The notes under the pieces were generated by a model. It worked only from the letters and a program-made list of their open reading frames with translations, was not told where the DNA came from and searched no databases. Of a stretch of 63,006 nucleotides of DNA, positions 1 through 9,129 are shown piece by piece; the first letter of the stretch is position 1; every line of letters begins with the position of its first letter. This DNA comes from a bacterium (lineage in GTDB: Bacteria; Planctomycetota; UBA1135; GCA-002686595), in assembly GCA_024226735.1 (NCBI GenBank), contig JAAELL010000269.1, positions 1 through 63,006 of the forward strand. Direction: 5' to 3'. The translations under genes were made by a program, and so were the position numbers.

Positions 1-659
1 CGGTCGGCACCTGAAAGCCTCCCCGAATCCACGAATTCGCCTACGTTTCCAGGCGCCAACCGGACGCGGATGCTGTCGCCCTGGCATCCGAAGCACTTCT
101 TCAACGGGCTGCTAGAGGGAGGTGGTTTCCTGTTCGCCTCCGGCAGCCGCTTCGCGGGCGGCGATGGTCAGGCATTCGTCGACGGCCACGGGATTGCGGT
201 CGTCGCCGGCGAGGTATGGGACCTCGACACCCTCTTCGTGCCCGAGCCGGGTGCGCTCCCGGTCGCGCCGCCCGCCGCGCGCCACCGACTCCCCGGCTCC
301 GCGCCCGCGCTCGCCGCGACGAGTCCGATGCGGGAGAACGGCACGGCGACGTTCACGGTGAGCGCGACGCTCGGAGACCTGGTGCTGCTCTTCGCTGCGG
401 GCTCAGTGGTGCCGGTTTGGTCGGTCGAGCGCGGGGGATTCCTCGATTCTTCTACCCGGGCGCTGGCCTGCGCACGATCGCGCTGGGCAGTGTCCCTGCC
501 TCCGGCACACTCGTCGTGACGCGGCCCCTGGGCCTCGACCTCATGCCGGGGGGGGCCGAGCACGTCACCTTGCACTTGCAGGCCCTCGCCGTCGGTCCGG
601 GCGGTCGCGCGACGCTCACCGGACCCTCGGTTCTCACGATCGTCGACGGGGCCTTCTGA
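1..659 (+). pseudogene. 3' end of a secreted-protein gene with apparent frameshift
   Basis: Frame 1 is open from the first base of the window, so the gene begins upstream. It reads protein-like up to about position 440 (segment FTVSATLGDLVLLF). The continuation (segment PGAGLRTIALGSVPASG, ending LTIVDGAF at 659) lies in the frame one base earlier. One missing base near the GGGGG run at 435-439 would join them. The joined C-terminus resembles a beta-rich C-terminal module I associate with planctomycete secreted proteins. It may be a real frameshift mutation or a sequencing error. Function is unknown. Confidence 0.5.
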
Positions 660-707
660 GGGGGGAGCGTATTTTTTGTGTTCGCAGACGATTGTTCATC
701 GCCGTTG

Positions 708-736
708 TTGACCACCCTAGGGGCAATCGGTATCGT
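708..736 (+). promoter_or_regulatory. candidate sigma-70 promoter of the S10 operon
   Basis: TTGACC (708-713), a 17-nt spacer, then TATCGT (731-736). The -35 box matches 5 of 6 and the -10 box 4 of 6 consensus bases at ideal spacing. A start near 743 would give a leader of about 128 nt before rpsJ. No gene lies in 660-870. Confidence 0.5.
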
Positions 737-840
737 TCTCGGCCCTTTCACCGGGGGTGCTGACACGGGTCGAACGCGACCCGATGGGCACCGTTGGTCC
801 GATCCCCATTACCCGCAAGGGTTTACGCACACAGTTCCGC

Positions 841-859
841 CCCAGGCACACGGCCTGGG
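841..859 (+). promoter_or_regulatory. leader hairpin just upstream of rpsJ
   Basis: CCCAGGC and GCCTGGG form a perfect 7-bp stem with a 5-nt loop, ending 11 nt before the rpsJ ATG. No Shine-Dalgarno sequence is visible between hairpin and start. It could influence translation of the first gene of the operon; that role is inferred only from position. Confidence 0.35.
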
Positions 860-870
860 CACGACCCGCG

Positions 871-1176
871 ATGAGCGACAAGATCCAAATCCGCATGGAG
901 GCCTACGACCACGAGGCGCTCGACCAGTCGAGCGTCGAAATCGTGGAGACCGCCAAGCGAACCGGCGCTCGGGTCGCCGGCCCGATTCCCCTGCCGACGC
1001 GCGTAGAGCGCTACACCGTGCTGCGTTCGCCTTTCATCGACAAGAAGTCCCGCGAGCAGTTCGAGATTCGGACTCACAAGCGCCTCATCTACATCTCGGA
1101 GCCGACACCGCAGACCGTCGACTCCCTGAGCAACCTCAACATGCCTGCTGGAGTGGACATCCGCATCAAAGCCTGA
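871..1176 (+). CDS. rpsJ: 30S ribosomal protein S10
   Basis: 101 aa, the normal S10 length. S10 sits in the 30S head and in other bacteria also acts with NusB in antitermination. The start [20 protein letters not shown] and the segment [11 protein letters not shown] are typical S10. The ATG at 871 was chosen because upstream in-frame codons add a non-homologous tail. There is no clear ribosome binding site. It is the first gene of the ribosomal cluster but is separated from rplC by 244 nt, and no tuf or fus gene precedes it. Confidence 0.97.
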   Translation: MSDKIQIRMEAYDHEALDQSSVEIVETAKRTGARVAGPIPLPTRVERYTVLRSPFIDKKSREQFEIRTHKRLIYISEPTPQTVDSLSNLNMPAGVDIRIKA

Positions 1177-1420
1177 CGGCTTCGAGCGCGACACCGCCCC
1201 TGCCTCGGACGCACGAGGCAGCGGACACAGCGAGTCGCGTGGGATACCAGCAAGCTCTTCCCCGATCCGCTTCTCTCCCGCCGCCCGCGCGGTGTGGGGT
1301 GAGCGGTATCCGTTTCTCCCCGTCGCGTGGCCCGGCGTCGCGCACCGCCTTCCTTCTATGGGGAGTGGTTGTGCCAGCGAGTCGAACCGACGTACCAGTT
1401 TCCACTTACCACTCAGGATC
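1177..1420 (+). promoter_or_regulatory. structured spacer between rpsJ and rplC
   Basis: 244 nt without a convincing gene, where these two genes are normally almost contiguous. It holds a perfect 8-bp hairpin (CTGCCTCG 1200-1207 with CGAGGCAG 1214-1221). A longer-range pairing is also possible between GGATACC (1242-1248) and GGTATCC (1305-1311). It may be an attenuator, a processing site, or a leader for rplC onward. Confidence 0.4.
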
Positions 1421-2059
1421 ATGACGCTGATCTTAGGGCGCAAAAAAGGCATGACACAGTTGTTCGCCGAGGACGGCACGGTCACGGGAGTGACCGTGGT
1501 CGAGGCGGGCCCCTGTGTCGTCACGCAGGTCCGGACCGACGAGGTCGACGGCTATCACGCCGAGCAACTCGGCTTCGAGGACGTCCGCGATCGCGTGACC
1601 ACCAAGCCGTTGCGCGGCCACGCCCAGAAGGCGGGCACGGCGCCGAAGCGTTTTCTGCGCGAAGAGCGGCTCGCCGCCGCCAGCGGACGCAGCGTCGGCG
1701 ACACGATCACCGCCGAGATCTTCCAGGATGGCGACCTCGTCGACGTCACCGGCACGACCAAGGGACGCGGATTCGCCGGCACGATCAAGCGCCACGGATT
1801 CTCCCGAGGCAACGAGACGCACGGCTCGATGAACGTTCGTGAGCCCGGTGCGATCGGCTGCTCGGCCTACCCGAGCCGCACGATCAAGGGCAAGCGGATG
1901 TCCGGTCACTACGGCGCCAAGCGCCACACGACCAAGAACCTGGAGGTCATGCGCGTCGACACCGAGCGCGGCCTCCTTTTTCTCAAGGGCGCGATTCCCG
2001 GACCGAACGGTGGATTCGTTCAGGTCCGCACGGCCCGTACGGGCGTCAAGAAGGGCTGA
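1421..2059 (+). CDS. rplC: 50S ribosomal protein L3
   Basis: 212 aa. L3 binds 23S rRNA near the peptidyl transferase centre and acts early in 50S assembly. The N-terminus MTLILGRKKGMTQLFAEDG and the glycine-rich loop with RGNETHGS, which carries the Gln/Asn methylation region of L3, are diagnostic. The ATG at 1421 follows an AGGA-like element. The long in-frame upstream extension is not L3-like. The stop is 5 nt before rplD. Confidence 0.97.
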   Translation: MTLILGRKKGMTQLFAEDGTVTGVTVVEAGPCVVTQVRTDEVDGYHAEQLGFEDVRDRVTTKPLRGHAQKAGTAPKRFLREERLAAASGRSVGDTITAEIFQDGDLVDVTGTTKGRGFAGTIKRHGFSRGNETHGSMNVREPGAIGCSAYPSRTIKGKRMSGHYGAKRHTTKNLEVMRVDTERGLLFLKGAIPGPNGGFVQVRTARTGVKKG

Positions 2060-2064
2060 GCACG

Positions 2065-2727
2065 ATGCAGGTCAAGAGCTACAAGGCGGGCAGCGTCGGC
2101 CAGGTCGAGATCGACCAGGTGCCCTACGGCGACAAGGTCCTCTACCGCACCCTCAAGGATGCGGTCGTGATGCACCAGGCGAACCAGCGCCAGGGCACGG
2201 CGAGCACCAAGGGGCGCTCGGAGGTCAGGGGCACGAACGCCAAGCCGTACAAGCAAAAGCACACCGGTCGCGCGCGTGCGGGTGACCGCAAGTCGCCCAT
2301 CTGGCGCGGTGGCGGAACGGTCTTCGGGCCCAAGCCCCGCGACTACAGCTACCACATGCCGGCCAAGGCGCGTCGTGTCGCGCTGCGCACGGCGATCGCC
2401 GGCAAGCTCGCCGACGACCAGGTGGTGATCGCCGACTTCGGTGAGTTCCCGCAGCCCTCCTCCAAGGCGGCGCGCAAGATCCTCGCCGACCTCGGTAGCC
2501 CCAAGCGCGCGTGCGTCGTCATCGCCGAACGCAACGAGACCCTGTTCAAGTCGTTCCGCAACTTCCCGCGCCTCGAGGTTCGCACCGCCGCCGAGCTGTG
2601 CGCCTTCGACGTCGTCGCCGGCGGCCTGATCATCGCCGAGAGCGCCGCCATGGATCAGATCGCTGCCCGCGTCGGCCTCAGTATTGACCAACGGGCCGGC
2701 GCCGCGGAGCAAGGAGCCGGAGAATGA
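2065..2727 (+). CDS. rplD: 50S ribosomal protein L4
   Basis: 220 aa. L4 lines the exit tunnel, and in enterobacteria it represses the S10 operon; whether it does so here is unknown. The segment [20 protein letters not shown] is the conserved extended loop of L4. Downstream residues ([18 protein letters not shown]) match the globular domain. The stop overlaps the rplW start by 4 nt (ATGA), indicating translational coupling. Confidence 0.97.
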   Translation: MQVKSYKAGSVGQVEIDQVPYGDKVLYRTLKDAVVMHQANQRQGTASTKGRSEVRGTNAKPYKQKHTGRARAGDRKSPIWRGGGTVFGPKPRDYSYHMPAKARRVALRTAIAGKLADDQVVIADFGEFPQPSSKAARKILADLGSPKRACVVIAERNETLFKSFRNFPRLEVRTAAELCAFDVVAGGLIIAESAAMDQIAARVGLSIDQRAGAAEQGAGE

Positions 2728-3014
2728 GCAACCTCGACCGCTACTACCACATCATCAAGCACCCGGTGGTGACCGAGAAGGGCTCGGACGACACCGCGAC
2801 GCGCAACGCGTACCACTTCCGCGTGCCCGTCGACGCGAACAAGATCGAGATCCGTCACGCGATCGAGAAGCTGTTCGACGTGAAGGTGACCGGCGTCAAC
2901 TCGCTGCGCGTGCGCGGCAAGACCCGTCGCCGCGGTTGGGTCGCCGGCCAGCGTCCCGACTGGAAGAAGGCCATGGTGACCCTCGCCGAAGGGCAAACGA
3001 TCGACGTCCTCTGA
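2724..3014 (+). CDS. rplW: 50S ribosomal protein L23
   Basis: 96 aa. L23 sits at the tunnel exit and docks trigger factor and SRP. The segments [11 protein letters not shown] and [20 protein letters not shown] are family signatures. Its ATG overlaps the rplD stop, and its TGA overlaps the rplB start by one base (TGATG), so the three genes are tightly coupled. Confidence 0.97.
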   Translation: MSNLDRYYHIIKHPVVTEKGSDDTATRNAYHFRVPVDANKIEIRHAIEKLFDVKVTGVNSLRVRGKTRRRGWVAGQRPDWKKAMVTLAEGQTIDVL

Positions 3015-3847
3015 TGGGTATCCGCAAGTACAAGCCGACCTCCCCCGGGCGCCGACACGGCAGCGTCCTCGACTACGCCGAGATCACGCGAAGCACGCCA
3101 GAGAAGTCGCTCCTGCGTCCGCTCAAGAAGACCGGCGGTCGCAACAACCACGGGCGCGTCACGACGCGCTTCCGCGGTGGCGGCAACAAGCGCCGCTACC
3201 GCCTGATCGACTTCAAGCGCAACAAGGACGGCATCCCCGCCCGCGTCGCGACCATCGAGTACGATCCGAACCGCACCTGTTTCATCGCTCTGCTCCACTA
3301 CGCCGACGGCGAGAAGCGCTACATCCTCGCCCCCCAGGGGCTCACCGTCGGCATGCCCGTGATGTCGGGACCCGGCTCCGAGCCGACACCCGGTAACTCG
3401 ATGATGCTGCGCGACATCCCGATCGGCGTGCAGATCCACAACATCGAGCTGCAGCCCGGCCGCGGCGGTCAGGTCGTGCGCTCGGCCGGGACCTCGGCCC
3501 AGTTGATGGCGCGCGAGGGCAACTACGCCGTGGTCTCGCTGCCGTCCGGTGAGCTGCGTCGCGTGCACGTCACTTGCCGCGCCACGATCGGTCGGCTCGG
3601 CAACACCGACCACCAGAACGTCAAGCTCGGCAAGGCCGGTCGCAAGCGTCACCTCGGTCGTCGGCCGCACGTGCGCGGCACCGCGATGAACCCGATCGAC
3701 CACCCGATGGGTGGGGGCGAAGGACGCACCGCGGGCGGGCGTCACCCCTGCTCGCCGACCGCTGTCCTCGCCAAGGGCGGCCGCACCCGTCGTCGGAACC
3801 ATCCGACCGACACCTTCATCATCCGTCGTCGTCGCAAGCGTAAGTAG
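3014..3847 (+). CDS. rplB: 50S ribosomal protein L2
   Basis: 277 aa, the usual bacterial length. L2 is needed for subunit association and peptidyl transferase function. [14 protein letters not shown], the [10 protein letters not shown] segment and the C-terminal [14 protein letters not shown] motif, with the conserved histidine at the peptidyl transferase centre, are present. The start at 3014 was chosen by homology; a longer in-frame extension overlapping rplW is not L2-like. Confidence 0.98.
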   Translation: MGIRKYKPTSPGRRHGSVLDYAEITRSTPEKSLLRPLKKTGGRNNHGRVTTRFRGGGNKRRYRLIDFKRNKDGIPARVATIEYDPNRTCFIALLHYADGEKRYILAPQGLTVGMPVMSGPGSEPTPGNSMMLRDIPIGVQIHNIELQPGRGGQVVRSAGTSAQLMAREGNYAVVSLPSGELRRVHVTCRATIGRLGNTDHQNVKLGKAGRKRHLGRRPHVRGTAMNPIDHPMGGGEGRTAGGRHPCSPTAVLAKGGRTRRRNHPTDTFIIRRRRKRK

Positions 3848-3857
3848 AGGCCACTGA

Positions 3858-4139
3858 ATGGGACGCAGTACCAAAAAGGGTCCGTTCATCGACCCCAAGC
3901 TCGGCAAGAAGGTCGACGCGCTCAACGACTCGGGAATCAACGAGCCGATCAAGACGTGGGCGCGCGCCTGTGTCATCCCGCCCGATTTCATCGGGCACAC
4001 GTTCATGGTCCACAACGGCCGTCAGCACGTGAGGGTCCGCGTCACCGAGGACATGGTTGGGCACAAGCTGGGCGAGTTCTCGCCCTCGCGGATCTTCCGC
4101 GGCCACACCAACAAGAAGGAAGCCCAAAAGAACCGCTGA
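3858..4139 (+). CDS. rpsS: 30S ribosomal protein S19
   Basis: 93 aa. S19 forms part of the 30S head near the A site and contacts S13. [19 protein letters not shown] and the C-terminal [13 protein letters not shown] are characteristic; GEFAPTR is the usual form of the latter motif. It lies 10 nt after rplB and 20 nt before rplV in the standard order. Confidence 0.97.
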   Translation: MGRSTKKGPFIDPKLGKKVDALNDSGINEPIKTWARACVIPPDFIGHTFMVHNGRQHVRVRVTEDMVGHKLGEFSPSRIFRGHTNKKEAQKNR

Positions 4140-4159
4140 TCGCCTGATCCGCGAGCGCC

Positions 4160-4576
4160 ATGTCTACCGCACAGACCACAACCACGGCCAACCTGTACAC
4201 GGCCAAGCATCGCCACGCGCGCATCGCCGTGCGCAAGGCGCGGCTGGTCGCCAACGTCATCCGCGGGCGGTCCGCGAACGACGCCCTCGAGTACCTCATG
4301 TTCGCTCCGCAACGCGCGGCGGCCATGTATCTGAAGGTGCTCAAGTCCGCGATTGCCAACGCGGACCAGGACGAGGGCGTCAACGTCAACCGCCTCTTCC
4401 TCGCCGACGTCCGGGCCGACGAGGGGCCGATCCAAGGCGGTCGGAAACGCTATCGCCCCGGGCCGCAGGGGCGCGCCATGCCGTACACCAAGAAGACTTG
4501 TCACCTCACGGTCCGCGTGACCGAGGTGCCCGAAGATTCAGGGTCCTCCGCGGGGGCCGAAGGGCAGGAGGGCTGA
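4160..4576 (+). CDS. rplV: 50S ribosomal protein L22
   Basis: 138 aa. L22 reaches into the exit tunnel. The conserved [19 protein letters not shown] segment and the C-terminal [20 protein letters not shown] beta-hairpin loop identify it. About 20 residues at each end exceed the compact E. coli form (110 aa). The N-terminal [17 protein letters not shown] and the acidic, glycine-rich tail look flexible. The stop is 4 nt before rpsC. Confidence 0.96.
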   Translation: MSTAQTTTTANLYTAKHRHARIAVRKARLVANVIRGRSANDALEYLMFAPQRAAAMYLKVLKSAIANADQDEGVNVNRLFLADVRADEGPIQGGRKRYRPGPQGRAMPYTKKTCHLTVRVTEVPEDSGSSAGAEGQEG

Positions 4577-4580
4577 TTCC

Positions 4581-5327
4581 ATGGGCCAGAAGATTCATCC
4601 GACCGGTTACCGCATCGGCACGATCGAGCCCTGGGCCTCGCGCTGGCACGGTGGTAAGAAGGATTTCGCGAAGCTCCTCCTGCAGGACAAGCGCATCCGC
4701 GACCACATCATGAAGGAGTACGGCTCCGCCGGGATCCCGCGCATCGAGATCGAGCGCACCGGTGAAGCTGTCAACGTCATCATCTACACGGCCCGGCCCG
4801 GCGTGCTCGTCGGCCGCAAGGGCGTGCGCATCGACCAGCTCAAGTCGGAGCTGCAGGCGATCGCGGGGATGACCGTGCACCTCACGATCCACGAGGTGAA
4901 GCGACCGGAGCTCTCCGCGGGTCTGGTGGCCGAGAACATCGCCGACCAGCTCAAGCGCCGCATGGCGTTCCGGCGCGCGGTCAAGAAGGCCGTCCAGACG
5001 ACGATTCAAGCCGGCGCCAAGGGCGTCAAGGTCGAGATCAACGGTCGTCTCGGTGGGGCGGAGATGGCCCGCACGACCAAGGAGCGCGAGGGGCGCGTTC
5101 CGCTCTCGACCCTGCAGGCCAACGTCGAGTACGGCCTCGCCGAAGCCCGCACCACGTACGGCATCATCGGCGTCAAGGTCTGGATCTACAAGGGCGACAT
5201 CGATCGCGGCGAGAAGGTGAACTACCGCGTCACCTCGTCGGCGGGTGGTCGTTTCGAACGTTCCGGCCGCGGACGCGGCGGGCCCCGTGGTGACCGTTCG
5301 GGCGGTGCCCGACAAGGAGGTTCGTGA
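4581..5327 (+). CDS. rpsC: 30S ribosomal protein S3
   Basis: 248 aa. S3 guards mRNA entry on the 30S head. It begins [18 protein letters not shown], has the KH-domain GRKGVRID loop, and the S3 C-terminal domain ([22 protein letters not shown]). The last 30 residues are Arg/Gly-rich and longer than in E. coli. An AAGGAGG motif (5314-5320) inside its 3' end serves rplP. Confidence 0.97.
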   Translation: MGQKIHPTGYRIGTIEPWASRWHGGKKDFAKLLLQDKRIRDHIMKEYGSAGIPRIEIERTGEAVNVIIYTARPGVLVGRKGVRIDQLKSELQAIAGMTVHLTIHEVKRPELSAGLVAENIADQLKRRMAFRRAVKKAVQTTIQAGAKGVKVEINGRLGGAEMARTTKEREGRVPLSTLQANVEYGLAEARTTYGIIGVKVWIYKGDIDRGEKVNYRVTSSAGGRFERSGRGRGGPRGDRSGGARQGGS

Positions 5328-5746
5328 TGGCGTACATGCCCAAGCGGGTCAAGCACCGCAAAGTCATGCGCGGCAAGGTCCGCGGACAAGCGACACGCGG
5401 CAACCGCGTCGTCTTCGGCGACTACGGCCTGCAGGCCCTCGACGCGGGCTGGATCACCGGCCGCCAGCTCGAGGCGAGCCGGATCGCGGCCAACCGCGCG
5501 ACCGGCGGTACGGCCAAGATCTGGATCCGGATCTTCCCGCACAAGCCCGTCTCCGGCAAGCCGGCTGAAACGCGGATGGGTAAGGGCAAGGGAGACATCG
5601 ACTTCTGGGCCGCCACCGTGCGCCCGGGATCGATCCTCCTCGAGCTGGGCAACGTGACCGACGACAAGGCGAAGCTCGCCTTCAAGCGCGTCGCGCACAA
5701 GATGCCGATCAAGGTGCGCATGGTGCGCCGTCTCCCGACGACCTAA
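5327..5746 (+). CDS. rplP: 50S ribosomal protein L16
   Basis: 139 aa. L16 helps position tRNA in the A site. [20 protein letters not shown] and the TRMGKGKGDIDFWAATVRPG segment are typical. The ATG at 5327 is 6 nt after a perfect AAGGAGG (5314-5320) and overlaps the rpsC stop by one base. A GTG one codon upstream is possible but less well spaced. Confidence 0.97.
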   Translation: MAYMPKRVKHRKVMRGKVRGQATRGNRVVFGDYGLQALDAGWITGRQLEASRIAANRATGGTAKIWIRIFPHKPVSGKPAETRMGKGKGDIDFWAATVRPGSILLELGNVTDDKAKLAFKRVAHKMPIKVRMVRRLPTT

Positions 5747-5760
5747 AGGCGGCGACTGGC

Positions 5761-5976
5761 ATGAAGATCGAAGAAATCCGAAGCAAGACCGACACCGAAC
5801 TCGAGTTCGACATGGGCAACCTGAAGAAGGACCTGTTCGAAACTCGGTTCCGTACGGCGCTCGACACCGGTACCAACACGGCACGGATCACAGACTTGCG
5901 CCGCTCGATCGCGCGCATCAACACCGTCCTGCACGAGCGCAAGGAAGGCATTCGAGGACAGGAGTCGCGGGCATGA
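5761..5976 (+). CDS. rpmC: 50S ribosomal protein L29
   Basis: 71 aa. L29 is a small helical-hairpin protein beside the tunnel exit. The sequence shows two helices (IEEIRSKTDTELEFDMGNLK, then ARITDLRRSIARINTVLHER) and the family's usual length. It follows rplP by 14 nt and overlaps rpsQ by 4 nt (ATGA). Confidence 0.95.
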   Translation: MKIEEIRSKTDTELEFDMGNLKKDLFETRFRTALDTGTNTARITDLRRSIARINTVLHERKEGIRGQESRA

Positions 5977-6281
5977 CCGACAGCAGCACCACAAGCAGCA
6001 ACAATAACTCTGCCACCCGCGGCCGCCGGCGTGTCGTGCAGGGGCTCGTCTCGAGCGACAAGATGGACCAGACCATCACCGTGCGCGTCGAGCGTCGCTT
6101 CAAGCACGCCAAGTACAAGAAGTACATCCGGCGCCACGAGAAGGTCCACGCACACGACTCGGCGAACGACGCGCACATCGGCGACATCGTCGAGCTCATG
6201 GAGTGCCGGCCGTTGAGCAAGACCAAGCGCTGGCGCCTCGTGCGCGTCATCTCGCGCGCCAAGCTCGAGGGGGAAGTCTGA
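5973..6281 (+). CDS. rpsQ: 30S ribosomal protein S17
   Basis: 102 aa. S17 is an OB-fold 16S rRNA binder. [20 protein letters not shown] and [19 protein letters not shown] are S17 signatures. The first 18 residues are an unusual Ser/Thr/Asn-rich tail ([20 protein letters not shown]) absent from the E. coli protein (84 aa). The start overlaps rpmC. No later ATG lies before the conserved core, so the tail is probably translated. Confidence 0.96.
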   Translation: MTDSSTTSSNNNSATRGRRRVVQGLVSSDKMDQTITVRVERRFKHAKYKKYIRRHEKVHAHDSANDAHIGDIVELMECRPLSKTKRWRLVRVISRAKLEGEV

Positions 6282-6649
6282 TGATCCAGATGCAAACCTA
6301 CCTGGACGTCGCCGACAACACCGGCGCCAAGCAAGTCCAGTGCATCAAGGTCCTCGGTGGCACCCACCGCCGCTACGCGGGGCTCGGTGACATCGTCGTC
6401 GCCTCGGTCAAGAAGGCGATCCCCGGTTCCGAGGTCAAGCCCGGCACCATGGTGAAGGGCGTCATCGTGCGCGTGAAGAAGAACACGCGCCGCGGCGACG
6501 GCTCGTACGTGCGGTTCGACCGCAATGCGCTCGTCCTCGTCGACGCCGAAGGCAACCCCAAGGGCACGCGCATCTTCGGCGCCGTCGCCCGCGAGCTGCG
6601 CGAGCGCAGCTTCATGAAGATCATTTCGCTCGCTCAGGAGGTGATCTGA
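6281..6649 (+). CDS. rplN: 50S ribosomal protein L14
   Basis: 122 aa, exactly the usual length. L14 is at the subunit interface and is the target of RsfS silencing in other bacteria. [17 protein letters not shown] and the C-terminal [20 protein letters not shown] match the family. The ATG overlaps the rpsQ TGA by one base, and the stop overlaps the rplX start by one base. Confidence 0.98.
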   Translation: MIQMQTYLDVADNTGAKQVQCIKVLGGTHRRYAGLGDIVVASVKKAIPGSEVKPGTMVKGVIVRVKKNTRRGDGSYVRFDRNALVLVDAEGNPKGTRIFGAVARELRERSFMKIISLAQEVI

Positions 6650-6924
6650 TGCAAGCCAAGGCACTGCACGTCCGCTCCGGTGATCAAGTCATCGTCGTCG
6701 CGGGCAATGACAAGGGCAAGACGGGCGTCGTTCGCAACGTCGATCGCAAGCGCAAGAGGGTGCTCGTCGAGGGCGTCAACATGCGCGTCAAGCACGTCAA
6801 GCCGACCCAGCAGAACCCGCAGGGCGAGCGCGTGGAGCGTGAGTGCCCGATTCACGTCAGCAACGTGATGCACCTCGATCCGAACACGAACAAGGGCACG
6901 CGCAAACGGCCCCAACAGGCCTAG
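6649..6924 (+). CDS. rplX: 50S ribosomal protein L24
   Basis: 91 aa. L24 is an assembly initiator of the 50S subunit. The KOW motif is visible near the N-terminus (VRSGDQVIVVAGNDKGKTG), followed by RVLVEGVNMRVKHVKPTQQN and the PIHVSNVMHLDP segment. Length is slightly below E. coli (104 aa). It follows rplN with a one-base overlap. Confidence 0.97.
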   Translation: MQAKALHVRSGDQVIVVAGNDKGKTGVVRNVDRKRKRVLVEGVNMRVKHVKPTQQNPQGERVERECPIHVSNVMHLDPNTNKGTRKRPQQA

Positions 6925-6954
6925 GCCTGAAGGCTGAGCACAAGAAGCCAAGTC

Positions 6955-7509
6955 ATGGTTGTCAGACTCAAGACCAAGTACGAAGACGACGTTCGGGCGA
7001 AGCTCAAAGAGCAGTTCGGCATCAAGAACGAGATGGCCGTTCCGAAGCTCGAGAAGATCGTCATCAACATGGGCGTCAAGGGCGCCGTCGAGTCGCGCGC
7101 GAAGGTCGAAACCGCCGCGCGTGATCTCGCGACGATCACTGGCCAGAAGCCGACGATCCGTCACGCGCGCAAGGCGATCGCCGGCTTCAAGCTTCGCGAG
7201 GGCATGCCGATCGGCTGCGCCGTCACGCTGCGCCGCGAGCGCATGTGGGAGTTCGCCGACCGCCTGATCTCCGTCGTCCTCCCCCGTATCCGCGACTTCC
7301 GCGGCGTCAAGGACAAGCTTGACGGACGCGGCAACTACACGCTCGGGCTCGCAGAGCAGTCCGTGTTCCCCGAGATCGACTTCGATCGCATCGAGTTCCA
7401 GCAGGGGATGGACATCACCTTCGTGACCAATGCCGAGACGGACGAGCAGGCCCAGTTCCTGCTGCGCGCCCTGGGCATGCCTTTCCGCGAGCGCGAACAG
7501 AAGCAATAG
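6955..7509 (+). CDS. rplE: 50S ribosomal protein L5
   Basis: 184 aa. L5 binds 5S rRNA and contacts the P-site tRNA. The IVINMGVK segment, the [20 protein letters not shown] loop and the C-terminal [12 protein letters not shown] motif identify it. It starts 30 nt after rplX, a longer gap than its neighbours show, and precedes the zinc-type S14 as in most bacteria. Confidence 0.97.
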   Translation: MVVRLKTKYEDDVRAKLKEQFGIKNEMAVPKLEKIVINMGVKGAVESRAKVETAARDLATITGQKPTIRHARKAIAGFKLREGMPIGCAVTLRRERMWEFADRLISVVLPRIRDFRGVKDKLDGRGNYTLGLAEQSVFPEIDFDRIEFQQGMDITFVTNAETDEQAQFLLRALGMPFREREQKQ

Positions 7510-7526
7510 CCGAGCAGCAACAAACG

Positions 7527-7712
7527 ATGGCCAAGACATCCCTCATCGCCAAGTGCAAGCGGAAGCCCAAGTTCAGCACGCGGGCCTACACGCGCTGCAA
7601 CTTCTGTGGTCGCCCGCGGGCCGTGTATCGCAAGTTCGGCATCTGCCGCATCTGCCTGCGCGAACGCGCGCACCTGGGGCAGATTCCCGGCATGCGGAAG
7701 GCTTCCTGGTAG
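7527..7712 (+). CDS. rpsZ: 30S ribosomal protein S14, zinc (type Z) form
   Basis: 61 aa, the length of the short zinc-binding S14. Two CxxC pairs (Cys24/27 in CNFC and Cys40/43 in CRIC) bind one zinc. The end [12 protein letters not shown] is the universal S14 C-terminus. Only this C+ form is seen in the window; a zinc-free paralogue elsewhere cannot be excluded. Confidence 0.96.
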   Translation: MAKTSLIAKCKRKPKFSTRAYTRCNFCGRPRAVYRKFGICRICLRERAHLGQIPGMRKASW

Positions 7713-7725
7713 GAGATTCACAGCC

Positions 7726-8121
7726 ATGATGACCGACCCGATCGCCGACATGCTGACCCGGATCCGCAACGCCAATGCGATCCGCAAAAAGAAGGTCGTG
7801 ATGCCCGCCTCGCGCATGCGCGTCGGCATCGCCGAAGTGCTCAAGACCGAGGGCTTCATCAAGAACTACAGGGTCGAGGAGGGCACGCCGTCGAGCGTCC
7901 TCACGATCGACCTCAAGTACGGAATCGATGGCGAGCTCGTCATCCGCGAGATCGACCGTGTCAGCACGCCTGGTCGCCGTGTCTATGCCGGCGTCGAGGA
8001 CCTGAAGCCCGTCCTGCGCGGCCAAGGCATCCAAGTCGTGTCGACGCCGCGCGGCGTCGTCTCGGACCGCAAGGCGCGCGAACTCAAGGTGGGGGGAGAG
8101 GTCCTCGCCAAGATCTATTGA
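7726..8121 (+). CDS. rpsH: 30S ribosomal protein S8
   Basis: 131 aa, usual size. S8 binds the central domain of 16S rRNA and represses the spc operon in E. coli. MMTDPIADMLTRIRNA and the C-terminal VVSTPRGVVSDRKARE motif are diagnostic. Two consecutive ATG codons (7726 and 7729) are possible; both follow AGGAGA (7711-7716), and the choice changes only one residue. Confidence 0.96.
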   Translation: MMTDPIADMLTRIRNANAIRKKKVVMPASRMRVGIAEVLKTEGFIKNYRVEEGTPSSVLTIDLKYGIDGELVIREIDRVSTPGRRVYAGVEDLKPVLRGQGIQVVSTPRGVVSDRKARELKVGGEVLAKIY

Positions 8122-8181
8122 TCGCCTTGACGGCCCCTTCTCGCAGCGACACCCACACCAACAGATCAGAGCCCTAGAGCC

Positions 8182-8727
8182 ATGTCTCGTATCGGAAAGC
8201 AGCCCATCCCCATCCCGGCCGGAGTCACGATCGATTCCAAGAGCAACGCCGTTTCGGTCAAAGGACCGAAGGGGACGCTGACGATGGATCTGCGCCCGGA
8301 GGTGGGCCTCGAGGTCGAGGGCAACCAGGCCATCATCAACCTGAGCGGGACCGGCTCGCCGCGCCAGGCGCGCGCGTTCCACGGGATGACCCGTGCGCTG
8401 GTCAACAACATGGTCGAGGGCGTCACGAAGGGCTTCGAGAAGAAGCTCGAGATCGTCGGGGTCGGTTGGAACGCCCAGGCGCAGCCGAAGAAGGTCGTCC
8501 TGAACATCGGCTTCTGCCACCCGGTCGAGATCTCGCTGCCGGACGGCGTTTCGGCCGAGTGCGCGAAGCCGACCGCGATCAGCATCTCCGGCGCCGACAA
8601 GCAGGCGGTGGGGCAGGTCGCTGCGGACATTCGCGCCGTCCGCAAGCCGGAGCCCTACAAGGGCAAGGGCATCCGCTACCAGGGCGAGTACGTCAAGCGC
8701 AAGGCCGGCAAGAGCTTCGGAGCCTGA
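8182..8727 (+). CDS. rplF: 50S ribosomal protein L6
   Basis: 181 aa. L6 lies near the GTPase centre. [15 protein letters not shown], the KGPKGTL strand and the C-terminal [20 protein letters not shown] signature are all present. A 60-nt gap separates it from rpsH, one of the longer gaps in the spc part of the cluster; no clear promoter is seen there. Confidence 0.97.
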   Translation: MSRIGKQPIPIPAGVTIDSKSNAVSVKGPKGTLTMDLRPEVGLEVEGNQAIINLSGTGSPRQARAFHGMTRALVNNMVEGVTKGFEKKLEIVGVGWNAQAQPKKVVLNIGFCHPVEISLPDGVSAECAKPTAISISGADKQAVGQVAADIRAVRKPEPYKGKGIRYQGEYVKRKAGKSFGA

Positions 8728-8729
8728 TC

Positions 8730-9101
8730 ATGAAGACCGCCACCCTCCTCAAGAACAAGCGGCGCTCGCGTCGTCAGAACCACGTCCGCCGCAACATTCG
8801 CAAGCACTCCGACTTGCCGCGGCTCTCGATCTATCGCTCGACCAAGCACATCTCGGCGCAGGTCATCGACGACAAGGCGGGGCGCACCCTGTGCGCGGTC
8901 AGCAGCACCGCGAAGACCATGACCGACATGCTCGCGGGCAAGAAGAAGAGCGAGCAGGCGGCGATCATCGGCGCCGAGATCGCCAAGCGTGCCCACGACG
9001 CAGGCGTGAAGCAGGTCGTGTTCGACCGCGGTTTTTCCAGGTACCACGGACGCGTCAAAGCGCTCGCCGACGCCGCCCGGGAGGCCGGCCTCAAGTTCTA
9101 G
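8730..9101 (+). CDS. rplR: 50S ribosomal protein L18
   Basis: 123 aa. L18 carries 5S rRNA into the 50S subunit. The basic N-terminus ([20 protein letters not shown]), the [17 protein letters not shown] segment and the C-terminal [20 protein letters not shown] motif identify it. It begins 3 nt after the rplF stop. Confidence 0.97.
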   Translation: MKTATLLKNKRRSRRQNHVRRNIRKHSDLPRLSIYRSTKHISAQVIDDKAGRTLCAVSSTAKTMTDMLAGKKKSEQAAIIGAEIAKRAHDAGVKQVVFDRGFSRYHGRVKALADAAREAGLKF

Positions 9102-9129
9102 TCCGCCCTCCAGGCGTCCCAGCACAAGC

